From positions 1-50,053 of the forward strand of contig DASVPR010000019.1 in NCBI GenBank assembly GCA_036389485.1: a stretch of 50,053 nucleotides of DNA, written 5' to 3'. Numbering within the stretch: position 1 is the stretch's first letter; every line of letters begins with the position of its first letter. A program made the translations under genes and the position numbers. Source of the stretch: CADCVT01 sp036389485 (GTDB taxonomy: Bacteria > Actinomycetota > Thermoleophilia > Solirubrobacterales > Solirubrobacteraceae). Positions 23,524 to 32,635 of the stretch are shown here, piece after piece. Under the pieces are notes generated by a model that worked only from the letters and a program-made list of their open reading frames with translations, was not told the origin of the DNA and made no database searches.

Positions 23524-24813
23524 ATGACCGACCTGCCGCCGGACTTCTTCAACCGCCCGCTCGCCGAGGTGGACCCCGAGATCGCCGCCGTGCTCGACCA
23601 CGAGCTCGAGCGCCAGCAGCGGACGCTCGAGATGATCGCGTCCGAGAACTTCGTGCCCCAGTCCATCCTCGAGTGCCAGGGCAGCGTGCTGACGAACAAG
23701 TACGCCGAGGGCTATCCCGGCAAGCGCTACTACGGCGGCTGCGAGCACGTCGACCTCGCCGAGCAGCTCGCGATCGACCGGGCCAAGGCGCTCTTCGGGG
23801 CCGAGCACGCGAACGTGCAGCCGCACTCGGGCGCGCAGGCCAACGCGGCCGTCTACCACGCGCTGCTGCAGCCGGGCGACAAGCTCATGGGGCTCTCGCT
23901 CGCGCACGGCGGCCACCTCACGCACGGGATGAAGATCAACCTCTCGGGGCGGCTGTACGAGATCGTCCCGTACGAGGTCCGCCGGGAGGACTCGCGGCTG
24001 CACATGGAGGACGTCGCGCGCATCGCGCGCGAGCAGCGGCCGAAGATGATCCTCGCCGGCTGGTCGGCCTACCCGCGCTTCCTCGACTTCGAGGCCTTCC
24101 GGGCGATCGCCGACGAGGTCGGTGCGCTCCTGATGGTCGACATGGCCCACTTCGCCGGGCTGGTCGCGGCCGGGCTGCACCCCAACCCGGTGCCGTTCGC
24201 CGACGTCGTCACCACGACGATCCACAAGACGCTGGGCGGCGCGCGCGGCGGGATGATCCTCTGTCGCGAAGAGCACGCGAAGAAGATCAACTCGGCCGTG
24301 TTCCCCGGGCAGCAGGGCGGGCCGCTGATGCACGTGATCGCGGGCAAGGCGGTCGCGCTCGGGATCGCTTCGACCGAGACGTTCCGCGAGCGCCAGCGGC
24401 GGACGGTGGAGGGTGCGGCGATCGTCGCGGAGCAGCTGCTGGACGCGGGCCACGGCGTGAACGTCCTGACCGGCGGCACCGACGTCCATCTCGTGCTCGT
24501 CGACCTTCGCGAGTCCGAGCTCGACGGCCAGCAGGCCGAGGACCGGCTGCACGAGATCGGGATCACCGTCAACCGCAACGCGGTGCCGTTCGACCCGCGG
24601 CCGCCGGCGGTGTCGAGCGGCCTGCGCGTCGGCACGCCCGCGCTCGCGACGCGCGGCCTCGTCGCCGAGGACTTCGCCGAGGTCGGGCGGATCATGGCGG
24701 TGGCGCTGACGCCGGAGTTCGAGTCGCGCCGCGGCGAGCTGGCGGAGCGCGTGACGGCGATCGCCGAGCGCCACCCGCTCTACGCCGACCTCGGCGCTCA
24801 CGCCACCGTCTGA
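23524..24813 (+). CDS. glyA: Serine hydroxymethyltransferase
   Basis: PLP enzyme of 429 residues that converts serine and tetrahydrofolate to glycine and 5,10-methylene-THF. The PLP lysine is Lys235 in TTTIHKTLGGARGG. Other family blocks are EMIASENFVP, NKYAEGYPGKRYYGG, HSGAQAN, MVDMAHFAGLVAAG and the C-terminal SGLRVGTPALATRG. Full normal length. The 3' end overlaps the convergent cyclase gene by 16 bases. Confidence 0.98.
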   Translation: MTDLPPDFFNRPLAEVDPEIAAVLDHELERQQRTLEMIASENFVPQSILECQGSVLTNKYAEGYPGKRYYGGCEHVDLAEQLAIDRAKALFGAEHANVQPHSGAQANAAVYHALLQPGDKLMGLSLAHGGHLTHGMKINLSGRLYEIVPYEVRREDSRLHMEDVARIAREQRPKMILAGWSAYPRFLDFEAFRAIADEVGALLMVDMAHFAGLVAAGLHPNPVPFADVVTTTIHKTLGGARGGMILCREEHAKKINSAVFPGQQGGPLMHVIAGKAVALGIASTETFRERQRRTVEGAAIVAEQLLDAGHGVNVLTGGTDVHLVLVDLRESELDGQQAEDRLHEIGITVNRNAVPFDPRPPAVSSGLRVGTPALATRGLVAEDFAEVGRIMAVALTPEFESRRGELAERVTAIAERHPLYADLGAHATV

Positions 24814-26015
24814 CGCGGCGCCGCGCGCCCGGCGAGCAGCCACGTCGTCATCGGCCCCATGCCCTTGACGTCGATCTCCCCCCGCGCGCGCAGCTCGTAG
24901 CGGTCGCCGAGCAGCGCGGCCGTCCGCTCGGTCAGCTGGATCTCCCCGGGCAGGCCGTGCGACTCCATGCGACTGGCGGTGTTGACGGTGTCGCCCCAGA
25001 GGTCGTAGCTGAACTTGCGGCGCCCGATGACGCCGGCGACGACGGGCCCGGTGTCGATGCCGATGCGCACGGTCAACGCGACCCCCGCCTCGCGGCCGCA
25101 GCGGCCGGCGGCGTCGAGCATGTCCAGCGCCATGTCGGCCACGGCGGCGGCGGGGTCCGGGTGTGGCACGGGGATCCCGCCGGCGACCATGTACGCGTCC
25201 CCGATCGTCTTGATCTTCTCGAGCCCGTGGCGGTCGGCCAGCTCGTCGAACGCCGAGAAGATCCGGTCGAGCAGCGCGACCACCTCCTCGGGCGGTCGTT
25301 CGCCGGCGAGCGGGGTGAAGCCGACGAGGTCGGCGAAGAGCACCGAGACCTCCGGGCAGCCGTCGGCGATGATCGTCGGCGAGCGCTTCAGGCGCGCCGC
25401 GATCGGCTCGGGAAGGATGCTGAGCAGCAGGCGCTGCGATCGTTCCTGCTCGGCCTCGCGCTCGGCGATGAAGTAGCGCAGCATCGCGAACACGGTCACC
25501 GAGACGCCGAGCACGTTCATGACGAAGAACGCGGTGACGACCGCGCGCGGCACGTCCGCGTCGGCGAGGCTCGACTCGATCCCCCCCGAGAGGACGACGA
25601 ACGCCACGAACGCGACGAACCACGGCGTCGCGCGGCGCCAGTCGCCGAACACCAGCGCGCCGAGCGGCGCGGTCAGCGACCAGAGCGCCACGCCGCTCGA
25701 CGGCTCGAAGCCGCCGAGCGTCCACTGCAGCAGGAACGGCAGCAGGAACATGCACGCGAGCTGCGTCGCGCGGAACGGGGGGAAGCGCTTCGTGCGCGCG
25801 AACGCCGCGATGCTCGCGATGCACACGAGCTGGTAGGCGAACGGGATCGCCGCCGACCACCACAGCCCGAGCGCCGCGTACGTCCCGACCCAGACCACCG
25901 CGAGGCTCGCCATGAGCGCCGCGCTGAACGTCAGCGCCGTCTTGCGGACGCGCTCCTCCTCGGAGTCGCCGGGTGCGACGCCCACCCGTGCGAGGCGTTC
26001 GAGCAAGACCGGCAT
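24798..26015 (-). CDS. Membrane-bound class III adenylate cyclase
   Basis: Six-helix membrane domain (about 30-190) followed by a class III cyclase catalytic domain (about 215-395), 405 residues in all. Both metal-binding Asp are present (LFADLVGFT and IGDAYMVAGG). Specificity residues are Lys in KIKTIGDAYM and Asp in YDLWGDTVNTASRME, the adenylate pattern. The Asn and Arg of NTASR complete the active site. It should form an active homodimer making cAMP. I start it at ATG 26015 (MPVLLERLARV); the frame extends to an ATG at 26063, but that overlaps the start codon of the divergent GMC gene. Confidence 0.9.
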   Translation of the reverse strand: MPVLLERLARVGVAPGDSEEERVRKTALTFSAALMASLAVVWVGTYAALGLWWSAAIPFAYQLVCIASIAAFARTKRFPPFRATQLACMFLLPFLLQWTLGGFEPSSGVALWSLTAPLGALVFGDWRRATPWFVAFVAFVVLSGGIESSLADADVPRAVVTAFFVMNVLGVSVTVFAMLRYFIAEREAEQERSQRLLLSILPEPIAARLKRSPTIIADGCPEVSVLFADLVGFTPLAGERPPEEVVALLDRIFSAFDELADRHGLEKIKTIGDAYMVAGGIPVPHPDPAAAVADMALDMLDAAGRCGREAGVALTVRIGIDTGPVVAGVIGRRKFSYDLWGDTVNTASRMESHGLPGEIQLTERTAALLGDRYELRARGEIDVKGMGPMTTWLLAGRAAPRQTVA

Positions 26016-26061
26016 GTGCGACAGCTTGACGCGGCGGGGCCGCGGGCGGAGGATCGCCCGC

Positions 26062-27645
26062 ATGTACGACTACGTCATCGTCGGCGCCGGCTCGGCGGGC
26101 TGCGTGCTGGCCGCTCGCCTGACCGAGGACCCCGACGTCCGCGTCCTGCTGATCGAGGCGGGGCCGCCGGACGTCAAGGACAACATCCACGTCCCGCTCG
26201 GGTTCCTCAAGCTGGGGCGGACGGACGTGGACTGGGACCTGTCGACCGCGCCCGAGCCGTTCTGCGCGCGGCGCCGGATCTTCCTGCCGCGCGGGAAGAC
26301 GCTCGGCGGGTCGTCGTCGATCAACGCGATGGTCTACATCCGCGGGAACCGCCGCGACTACGACGCGTGGGGCATCCCCGGCTGGACGTACGACGACCTG
26401 CTCCCGTACTTCATCCGGGCCGAGGACAACGAGCGCGGGGCCTCGGAGTACCACGGCGCCGGCGGGCCGCTCGCGGTGTCCGAGAACCGCTCGCGCAACC
26501 CGATGTCGCTGGCGTGGATCGAGGCGGCGCAGGAGGCGGGCGTCCCGCTCACCGACGACTTCAACGGCGCCGAGCAGGACGGCTGCGGCATGTACCAGGT
26601 GACGCAGCGCGGCGGGATGCGCGCGTCGAGCGCGGTCGCGTACCTGCACCCGGCGATGGAGCGCCCGAACCTCGAGGTCCGCACGTGGACGCTCGCGCAC
26701 CGGATCGTGTTCGAGGGCACGCGCGCCGTCGGCGTCGAGGTCTCCAAGCTCGGCGAGGTTGAGGTGCTGCGCGCCGAGCGCGAGGTGATCCTGTGCGGCG
26801 GCGCGTACATGTCGCCGCAGCTGCTGCAGCTGAGCGGGATCGGGCCGGCCGAGCACCTCGAGATGAAGGAGATCGAGGTCGTCCACGACGCGCCCGAGGT
26901 GGGCGAGAACCTCTCCGACCATCCCGCGGTCTCCCTCGTCTTCACGACCGACGAGCCGGTGTCGCTGCTGGTCGCGCTCGAGGCGGCCGCGCTCGAGGAG
27001 TTCGAGACGCAGCAGACCGGGCCGCTGACGTCGAACTTCGCGGAGGCCGGCGCGTTCGTGCGGCTCGGCGACGACCTCGACGCGCCGGACCTGCAGTACC
27101 ACGCGGTGCCGGTGCAGATCGTCGACGAGGGGCAGTCCGACCCGACGGAGCACGGCATGTGGATGGCGCCCTGCGTGCTGCAGCCCGAGAGCCGCGGCAG
27201 CGTGCGGCTCGCGTCGAACGACCCGACCGCGAAGCCGATCATCCGCCACAACTACTACGCGGCCGAGGCCGACATGCAGACGCAGGTCCGCGGCATCCGT
27301 CACCTGCTCGAGATCGCGCGGCAGCCCTCGCTCGCGAAGTACTGCCGCCAGCCGTTCACGGTGCCCGACAGCGAGAGCGAGGAGGACGTGCGCCCGCACA
27401 TCGCCGCGTACACCGGCACGCTCTACCACCCGGTCGGAACGTGCGCTCTCGGCTCCGTGGTCGACGCCGAGCTGCGGGTGCGGGGCGTGGAGGGCGTGCG
27501 GGTCGTGGACGCCTCGGTGATGCCGATGGTGCCGCGCGGCAACACGAACGCGCCCGTCATCGCGCTGGCCGAGCGCGCGGCCGACGTGATCCGTCAGCGC
27601 ACGCCCGAGGCGGCCCTGAGCACGGCCTCCATGCGGTCCACCTGA
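26062..27645 (+). CDS. GMC-family FAD oxidoreductase
   Basis: Flavin-dependent alcohol or choline dehydrogenase-like enzyme of 527 residues. The FAD-binding motif is VIVGAGSAGCVLAARL at the N-terminus. GMC signature regions LPRGKTLGGSSSINAMVYIRG and GGAYMSPQLLQLSGIG follow. The catalytic His is in YHPVGTCALGS and its Asn partner in RGNTNAPVIALAE. The substrate is unknown; no signal peptide, so cytoplasmic. Shine-Dalgarno GGAGGA precedes the ATG. The 3' end overlaps the convergent glycosyltransferase by 52 bases. Confidence 0.93.
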   Translation: MYDYVIVGAGSAGCVLAARLTEDPDVRVLLIEAGPPDVKDNIHVPLGFLKLGRTDVDWDLSTAPEPFCARRRIFLPRGKTLGGSSSINAMVYIRGNRRDYDAWGIPGWTYDDLLPYFIRAEDNERGASEYHGAGGPLAVSENRSRNPMSLAWIEAAQEAGVPLTDDFNGAEQDGCGMYQVTQRGGMRASSAVAYLHPAMERPNLEVRTWTLAHRIVFEGTRAVGVEVSKLGEVEVLRAEREVILCGGAYMSPQLLQLSGIGPAEHLEMKEIEVVHDAPEVGENLSDHPAVSLVFTTDEPVSLLVALEAAALEEFETQQTGPLTSNFAEAGAFVRLGDDLDAPDLQYHAVPVQIVDEGQSDPTEHGMWMAPCVLQPESRGSVRLASNDPTAKPIIRHNYYAAEADMQTQVRGIRHLLEIARQPSLAKYCRQPFTVPDSESEEDVRPHIAAYTGTLYHPVGTCALGSVVDAELRVRGVEGVRVVDASVMPMVPRGNTNAPVIALAERAADVIRQRTPEAALSTASMRST

Positions 27646-28589
27646 CGTTCGATCGCGTGGGGCTCGGCGGCGGCGCGGGCGGCCGGGTTCGGCGTGGCGA
27701 GCGTCGCGACGTGCTCGAGGCCGTGGCGGATCGAGTCGACGCTGAGCGGGTCGACGAGCGCTCCCGCTTCGGGCGTCACGAACTCCGGTGGGCCGCCGAC
27801 CCTCGTCGCGACGACGCTGCGCTCGCTGGCCATCGCCTCGAGCAGGGCCTGGCCGAGCGGCTCCTCGAGGCTGGGAAGGACGAGCGCGTCCGCCGCGGCG
27901 AGGTACTCCGGGACGGCGTCGTGGGCGACGCGCCCCTCGAGCCGGATGCCGGGGCGGCCCTCGAGCTCGGCGCGCAGCGGGCCGTCGCCGAGCACGACGA
28001 GCGTCCCGCGGCCGAGGCTCTCGAACGCGTCGCGCAGCCGGACGACGTTCTTGCGCTCGACGAGCGAGCCGGCGAAGAGGAAGAGCGGGTCGCCGTCGAT
28101 GCGCAGCCGCTCGCGGGCGGCGACCTGGACGCCGCCGCGGAAGCGCTCGAGGTCGACGCCGCAGTCGATGACCTCGGCTCGCCGCACCGGCACCGGCATC
28201 GTGTCGCGCAGGTAGGCCGAGTTGAAGATGACCGTGTGCGCGCGGCGCGCCACGAACGCGGTCGCGCGGCGGACCGGCGCGCTCGCGATCGCGTTGCGGA
28301 CGTCCTGACCGTGGGCCATCGCGACGAGCGGCGTGCGCGGGTGCGCGAGCGCGGCCGCCATCCCGGCGGGGACGAGGAAGTGCGCGAAGACGACGTCCGC
28401 GCCCCGGGCGCGCAGCGCGTCGAGCGCCAACCGCGCGTCGCCCTTCCGGCCCGCGCCACGGCGGTCGATCACGGCGCGCTCGACCGCGTGCCCCCTCCGC
28501 TCCAGCTCCTCGACGATCGGGACCAGGAACGCGCCCAGGTCCGGGTCGTCCTCGCCCGGCCAGAACTGACTCACCAACAACACCCTCAT
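27594..28589 (-). CDS. GT4-family glycosyltransferase
   Basis: Retaining glycosyltransferase of 331 residues with GT-B fold. The N-terminal domain starts MRVLLVSQFWPGEDDPDLGA. The donor-binding domain contains LFLFAGSLVERKN, VVLGDGPLR, and the GT4 motif LVLPSLEEPLGQALLEAMA, in which ExxxxxxxE binds the nucleotide sugar. A probable envelope-glycan enzyme: last gene of a minus-strand operon with sugar-nucleotide SDR genes. Its ATG overlaps the stop of the fusion gene (28586-28589). Confidence 0.92.
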   Translation of the reverse strand: MRVLLVSQFWPGEDDPDLGAFLVPIVEELERRGHAVERAVIDRRGAGRKGDARLALDALRARGADVVFAHFLVPAGMAAALAHPRTPLVAMAHGQDVRNAIASAPVRRATAFVARRAHTVIFNSAYLRDTMPVPVRRAEVIDCGVDLERFRGGVQVAARERLRIDGDPLFLFAGSLVERKNVVRLRDAFESLGRGTLVVLGDGPLRAELEGRPGIRLEGRVAHDAVPEYLAAADALVLPSLEEPLGQALLEAMASERSVVATRVGGPPEFVTPEAGALVDPLSVDSIRHGLEHVATLATPNPAARAAAEPHAIERQVDRMEAVLRAASGVR

Positions 28590-30562
28590 GTGGGGGTGAC
28601 GCGGGCTCGCGGCGCGAGCGCTTCGAGCCATGCCTGGCGGCGCTCCTCGACGCCGGCGCACCGCTCGACCTCCTCGACGACGGCGGCGGCGGCGTCCGTC
28701 GGCGCCTCGCCGAGGATCGCCGCGGCGCCCATGCGGACCTCCTCGCCCAACTCCTCGCCGGGGCCGACGAGGATCTCGGTCATCGTCTCGCCGGGGCGGA
28801 CGCCGGCGATGTGCATATCGGTGGCCGTCCCCGGCCCGGCGAGCGCCCAGATGCGCTCCGCGATCGCGCCGATGTCGGTCTCGACGGGGTCGGCCGCGGT
28901 GAGCAGGCGCGTCCCGTCGCGGGCGGCGAGCGCGCCGTGGGCGACGAGCGACGCCGCGTGCGCCATCGTGATCCAGAACCGGACCATGCTCGGGTCGGTC
29001 AGCGTGAGCGGCACGCCGGCGCGCGCCTGGCGCAGCCACAGCTCGGTCGCGCTGCCCGCGCTGCCGAGCACGTTCACGAGGCGGACCGCCGCGCGGCCGT
29101 CGCCGGCGAGCGCGGTCAGCGTCTCCATCAGCCGCTTCGTCCGCCCGTAGAGCGACGAGGCCTGCGCGGCCTTGTCGGTGGAGGCGACGACGACGGTCTC
29201 CGCCCCGCGCGCCGCGCGCAGGACGTTCCAGCTGCCGTCGAGGTTCGTCGCCGCGAACTCCTCCGGGTAGCGCTCGGCCCAGTCGACGTGCTTGTACGCC
29301 GCGAGGTGGAAGACGACGTCGGGCCGCGCGCGCGCCGTCTCGTGCTCGAGCCGGTGGCGGTCGCGGATGTCGCACAGCACGTGCTCGAAGCGCGCGAGCC
29401 GGGCGGCGCCCTTCGCGTGGCGGTCGGCGGTGAGCGCGGCCTCGTGCGTGTCGAGGACGGTGATGAGCGCGGGGCGGAACGCGGCGAGCAGGCTCGTGAG
29501 CGAGCGCCCGATCGAGCCGGCGCCGCCGGTGACGAGGACGCGGCGGCCGGCGAGCAGCTCGTCGAGGGCGAGGACGTCCGGCACCGGGTCGCGCCGCCCG
29601 ACGACCTCCTGCCAGTCGAGCCCGAGCGAGGGCAGCCGGCGTGGCGGCGGCCGCCAGCGCTCCGCGGGCGAGCGCAGCGCGCGCACGATCCGCCGGTGGC
29701 CGTCCTTGATGTGGGGCGAGACGCTGTGGTCGGGCTCGTTGATCTCCGCGACGAGGTAGGGGACGAGCTCGCCGAGCCGGGCGACGACGGGGTCGAGGTC
29801 GAGCTCGCCGTGGTCGTACGGCAGGCCCTCGCCGAGGACGCCCGACGCGTTCGACACGTGCGCCACCTCCGCCGCCGGCCCCAGCTCCTCGACGTAGCGC
29901 TCGAGCTCGAGCTCCTCGTCGGAGTCCAACGCGAACAGCGACGGGTACGCGGCGGCGAAGGCGCGGAAGAGCGCGGCGTGCGAGGTGTCGAGCGTGAACC
30001 CGAGCGCCGGAACCCGCTCGCGCCAGCGCAGCAGGTCGCGCCAGTGGCCGCCGACCGGCGTGTAGAACGCGCCGCCGGTGCGCATGCGCAGCACGGGCGG
30101 GACGTTCTCGATCAGCGGCTTCACGCCGTGCTCCGCGCAGGCGCCCGCGAAGAACTCCAGGAAGGCGGTTACGCCGGCCTCGTCCACCGCGTCGCGCGCG
30201 CGCATCTCGTCCGCGGCCAGCGGGATGTAGAGGTGGATGGTGAGGACGGGCGAGCCGATCGCGGCCGCGAACCGCGCGCTGCGCTCGATGCCGGCGCGCG
30301 CCTCGCCGGTCAGCCGGTCGACGCGGACGTGGTCGCCGCTCGGCCACGAGACCGGGGACTCGGCGAGGACGACGAGCTCGCGGTCGCCGACGGTGTCCCT
30401 GACCGCGGCGATCGCGCAGTCGAGCGCGGCGTCGTCGGCGACGTGGCGCGGCAGCAGCGCCAGCTCCATCCCCGGCCAGTCGCCGCCCTCCAGCCGCTCC
30501 GCGACCTGCTCAGGCTCGGGCGCGGCCTTGAGCAGCGGAATGGAGGCGGAGCCAGTCGACAT
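28586..30562 (-). CDS. Fusion: xylose-isomerase-like TIM barrel plus CapD/FlaA1-like NDP-sugar SDR
   Basis: Single 658-residue frame with two unrelated enzyme domains. Residues about 1-300 are an AP-endonuclease-2/sugar-phosphate-isomerase TIM barrel with probable metal ligands Glu152 (LIENVPP), Asp192 and His195 (LDTSH), His235 (VAHVSN), His251 and Glu273 (VAEINEPDHS). Residues about 335-640 are a polysaccharide-biosynthesis SDR of the CapD/FlaA1 type: NAD motif TGGAGSIG (345-352), AAYKHVDWAE, STDKA, and the catalytic pair Tyr472/Lys476 (LYGRTKRLME). It probably makes or isomerises a nucleotide-activated sugar for the adjoining glycosyltransferase. Its start overlaps the upstream epimerase gene by 53 bases. 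The domain pairing is unfamiliar to me. Confidence 0.88.
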   Translation of the reverse strand: MSTGSASIPLLKAAPEPEQVAERLEGGDWPGMELALLPRHVADDAALDCAIAAVRDTVGDRELVVLAESPVSWPSGDHVRVDRLTGEARAGIERSARFAAAIGSPVLTIHLYIPLAADEMRARDAVDEAGVTAFLEFFAGACAEHGVKPLIENVPPVLRMRTGGAFYTPVGGHWRDLLRWRERVPALGFTLDTSHAALFRAFAAAYPSLFALDSDEELELERYVEELGPAAEVAHVSNASGVLGEGLPYDHGELDLDPVVARLGELVPYLVAEINEPDHSVSPHIKDGHRRIVRALRSPAERWRPPPRRLPSLGLDWQEVVGRRDPVPDVLALDELLAGRRVLVTGGAGSIGRSLTSLLAAFRPALITVLDTHEAALTADRHAKGAARLARFEHVLCDIRDRHRLEHETARARPDVVFHLAAYKHVDWAERYPEEFAATNLDGSWNVLRAARGAETVVVASTDKAAQASSLYGRTKRLMETLTALAGDGRAAVRLVNVLGSAGSATELWLRQARAGVPLTLTDPSMVRFWITMAHAASLVAHGALAARDGTRLLTAADPVETDIGAIAERIWALAGPGTATDMHIAGVRPGETMTEILVGPGEELGEEVRMGAAAILGEAPTDAAAAVVEEVERCAGVEERRQAWLEALAPRARVTPT

Positions 30563-31394
30563 ACGCGGCGACCGCCTCGGGAAGCGGCCGGGCCGTCAAC
30601 TCTAACCGCGGCACTCCCGGTTCCAGGGCGTAGCTCTCGTTCTCGCCGGGCGGGAGGTCGCCGCCGGGCGTCTCCACGCGCCCCTCAGACCCCGACGCTT
30701 CGAGGGCGAGGCGCGCGGCGTCGAGCAGCGGGGTCGCGACGCCGCTGCCGGCCCACAGGACCTCCTCCGCCGCGCCTGCCTCCACGAGCCTCGCCACCCC
30801 CGCCACCAGGTCGTCCACGTAGAGGAAGTCGCGGGTGCGGCGCGGGTCGCCGGGGATGGAGATGGGGCGGCCGTCGAGCGCGCGGGCGGCGAAGGCGGCG
30901 ATCGCGCCGGTCGCGCCCTCCCACTCGACCTGGCCCGGCCCGAAGACCGACGTGAGCCGCAGGACGACGGCGTCGGCCACGTGCAGCCGGCATGCCTCCT
31001 CCCCGAGGCGCTTCGACATCGCGTAGGCGTCGGGCGCGGGCTCGATCCCGGCGCGCGCGCTGGAGGGGTAGACGAGCAGCGCGCCGTGGTCCGCGCACCC
31101 GTCGAGGAGGTTGAGCGTCGTGCCGGCGTTCTCGCGGACGGCGCGGGCGGGGTCGGCGGCCGCGCCCGCGGGGTCAGGCACGCCGGCGAAGTGCAGCACC
31201 GCGTCGTGGCCTTCGACCAGCGCGCGCGCTTCCGCGCCGCCGGCGTCGAGCTCGACTGGGTCGAGGTCCCGCGCCGCCTCGCGATCGCGATGGCCGGGCC
31301 GCGTGAGCGGCGTGACCTCGTGGCCGCGCTCGCGCAGCAGCACGACGTGCCGCCACCCGAGGTAGCCCGTCGCGCCGGTGACGAGGATCCTCAC
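30510..31394 (-). CDS. NAD-dependent epimerase/dehydratase (extended SDR)
   Basis: Extended SDR of 294 residues acting on a nucleotide sugar. The NAD motif TGATGYLG is at the N-terminus (RILVTGATGYLGWRH), VLHFAGVPDP follows, and the catalytic YAMSKRLGEE has Tyr and Lys intact. RTRDFLYVDDLVAGVARL is the substrate-domain signature. GTG start inside a GTGA overlap with the upstream epimerase gene. Second gene of the glycan operon. Confidence 0.9.
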   Translation of the reverse strand: MRILVTGATGYLGWRHVVLLRERGHEVTPLTRPGHRDREAARDLDPVELDAGGAEARALVEGHDAVLHFAGVPDPAGAAADPARAVRENAGTTLNLLDGCADHGALLVYPSSARAGIEPAPDAYAMSKRLGEEACRLHVADAVVLRLTSVFGPGQVEWEGATGAIAAFAARALDGRPISIPGDPRRTRDFLYVDDLVAGVARLVEAGAAEEVLWAGSGVATPLLDAARLALEASGSEGRVETPGGDLPPGENESYALEPGVPRLELTARPLPEAVAAYVDWLRLHSAAQGRARA

Positions 31395-32239
31395 GAGGCG
31401 CTCCCGAGGTAGTCGGCGACGGAGTGCCGGTACTCGAACGGCGACTCGACCGTCCACGCCGCGCCGCCCTCCGGCTCGCGCCCCTCGGCCAGCGCCGCGA
31501 CGTCGCCGACGGTGATCGTCTCGGCGGCGACGTTGTGCGCGCCTTCGGGTCCCTCCAGCAGGATCCGCGCGACGTCGTCCACGTGCACGACGCCGATCGT
31601 CGCGCTCGGGTCGTCGACGGTCAGCGGCTCGCCGGCCGCCGCGAGCCGGCGGAACTTGTCGACGACGGTCACCGACTCCGGCCGGTCGTGCTCGACCGGC
31701 GACGGCCCGTAGACGATGCCGAGCCGCAGCAGCGACAGCGGCACGCCGCCCCGGCGCGCCTGCATCTTCAGCACGAGCTCGCCGTAGACCTTCGAGAGGT
31801 GCGCGAGGTCGTGCTGCTCGCCGTACGGGAGGTCCGCCCCGACCGCGCCCCGCAAGCCGCTCCCGTACACGTGCAGCGACGAGCCGAACACGAGCGGCGG
31901 CCCGCCGGCGGAGCCGACCGACTCCGCGACGTGCCGCACGCCCGTGCAGTTCGTCTGCTCCGTGTACTCCGGGTCCTCGAACGCCACCGGCCGGCTGGCC
32001 TGCGCCGCGAGCAGGACGATCCGGTCGGGCCGCTCGCCGCCGAGCAGCGCGTCGACGTCGTGCGGGAAGCGGATGTCCGCCGTGACGACGCGCGCGCCCC
32101 GCTGCTCGAGCGGCGCGACCTGCTCGCGGTCGGTCAGCCACCAGTTGTCGGCCAGCGTGACTTCGAGCCCGTCGTCGAGCGCCCGCGCCGCGACGGCCGC
32201 GCCGATGTAGCCAGCGCCGAGGATCAGAAGGCCGCCCAT
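31391..32239 (-). CDS. Extended SDR epimerase-like protein lacking the catalytic Tyr
   Basis: Extended SDR of 282 residues. NAD motif ILGAGYIGAA; LLAAQASRPV, FGSSLHVYGSG and VHVDDVARILLEG match NAD-dependent epimerases. At the YxxxK site the sequence reads DLAHLSKVYGE: the Lys is there but the Tyr position, by my alignment, is Ala. A nearby Tyr (KVYGE) may substitute, or the protein may have lost normal catalysis. First gene of the minus-strand operon; its TGA overlaps the next GTG. Confidence 0.85.
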   Translation of the reverse strand: MGGLLILGAGYIGAAVAARALDDGLEVTLADNWWLTDREQVAPLEQRGARVVTADIRFPHDVDALLGGERPDRIVLLAAQASRPVAFEDPEYTEQTNCTGVRHVAESVGSAGGPPLVFGSSLHVYGSGLRGAVGADLPYGEQHDLAHLSKVYGELVLKMQARRGGVPLSLLRLGIVYGPSPVEHDRPESVTVVDKFRRLAAAGEPLTVDDPSATIGVVHVDDVARILLEGPEGAHNVAAETITVGDVAALAEGREPEGGAAWTVESPFEYRHSVADYLGSAS

Positions 32240-32251
32240 CGGCGGCGGAGC

Positions 32252-32551
32252 CTACGTGGCGGGCACCCGGTCGCGCGCCCAGCCGCCGATCGTCGGCAGC
32301 AGCCGGATCCGCGGCTCCTCGCGGCCGACGCCGAGCTCCCTGGTGATCGGCATGAGCGTGTCGTCCGCGAACTGCTGGAACTGCTCCGCCGACTCCCACA
32401 CGTCGGTCACGTGGAGGCCGTCCTCGTCGACGGCGGCGACGTGCGCGATCCCGCCGCGCTCGCCCGCCTTGTCGAAGTCGATCCGTTCGCACACGGCCGC
32501 GTACTCCTCCGCCGTGACGCCGGGCCAGTGCATCAGCATGAGCGTGGGCAT
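32252..32551 (-). CDS. Small ferredoxin-like fold protein (antibiotic biosynthesis monooxygenase-like)
   Basis: Cytoplasmic protein of 99 residues resembling dimeric alpha/beta-barrel (ABM-like) proteins. It starts MPTLMLMHWPGVTAEEYAAV; HVAAVDEDGLHVTDVWESAEQF and the helix ending LMPITRELG are typical. No catalytic residues can be assigned. It lies 12 bases upstream of the epimerase operon on the same strand and may be its first gene, though a functional link to glycan synthesis is not evident. Confidence 0.65.
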   Translation of the reverse strand: MPTLMLMHWPGVTAEEYAAVCERIDFDKAGERGGIAHVAAVDEDGLHVTDVWESAEQFQQFADDTLMPITRELGVGREEPRIRLLPTIGGWARDRVPAT

Positions 32552-32635
32552 TCGTGCCCCTCCTTGAGGTTGGACTGATGGCGTGTTCGCACTCGGGGGC
32601 AGGGTGGATCAGGTCGCGCGTGGAATCATGTGGTC

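Noticed and set aside
26016..26063. N-terminal extension of the adenylate cyclase to ATG 26063
   Set aside because: It overlaps the start codon of the divergent GMC gene and adds only a basic stretch; ATG 26015 is more plausible.
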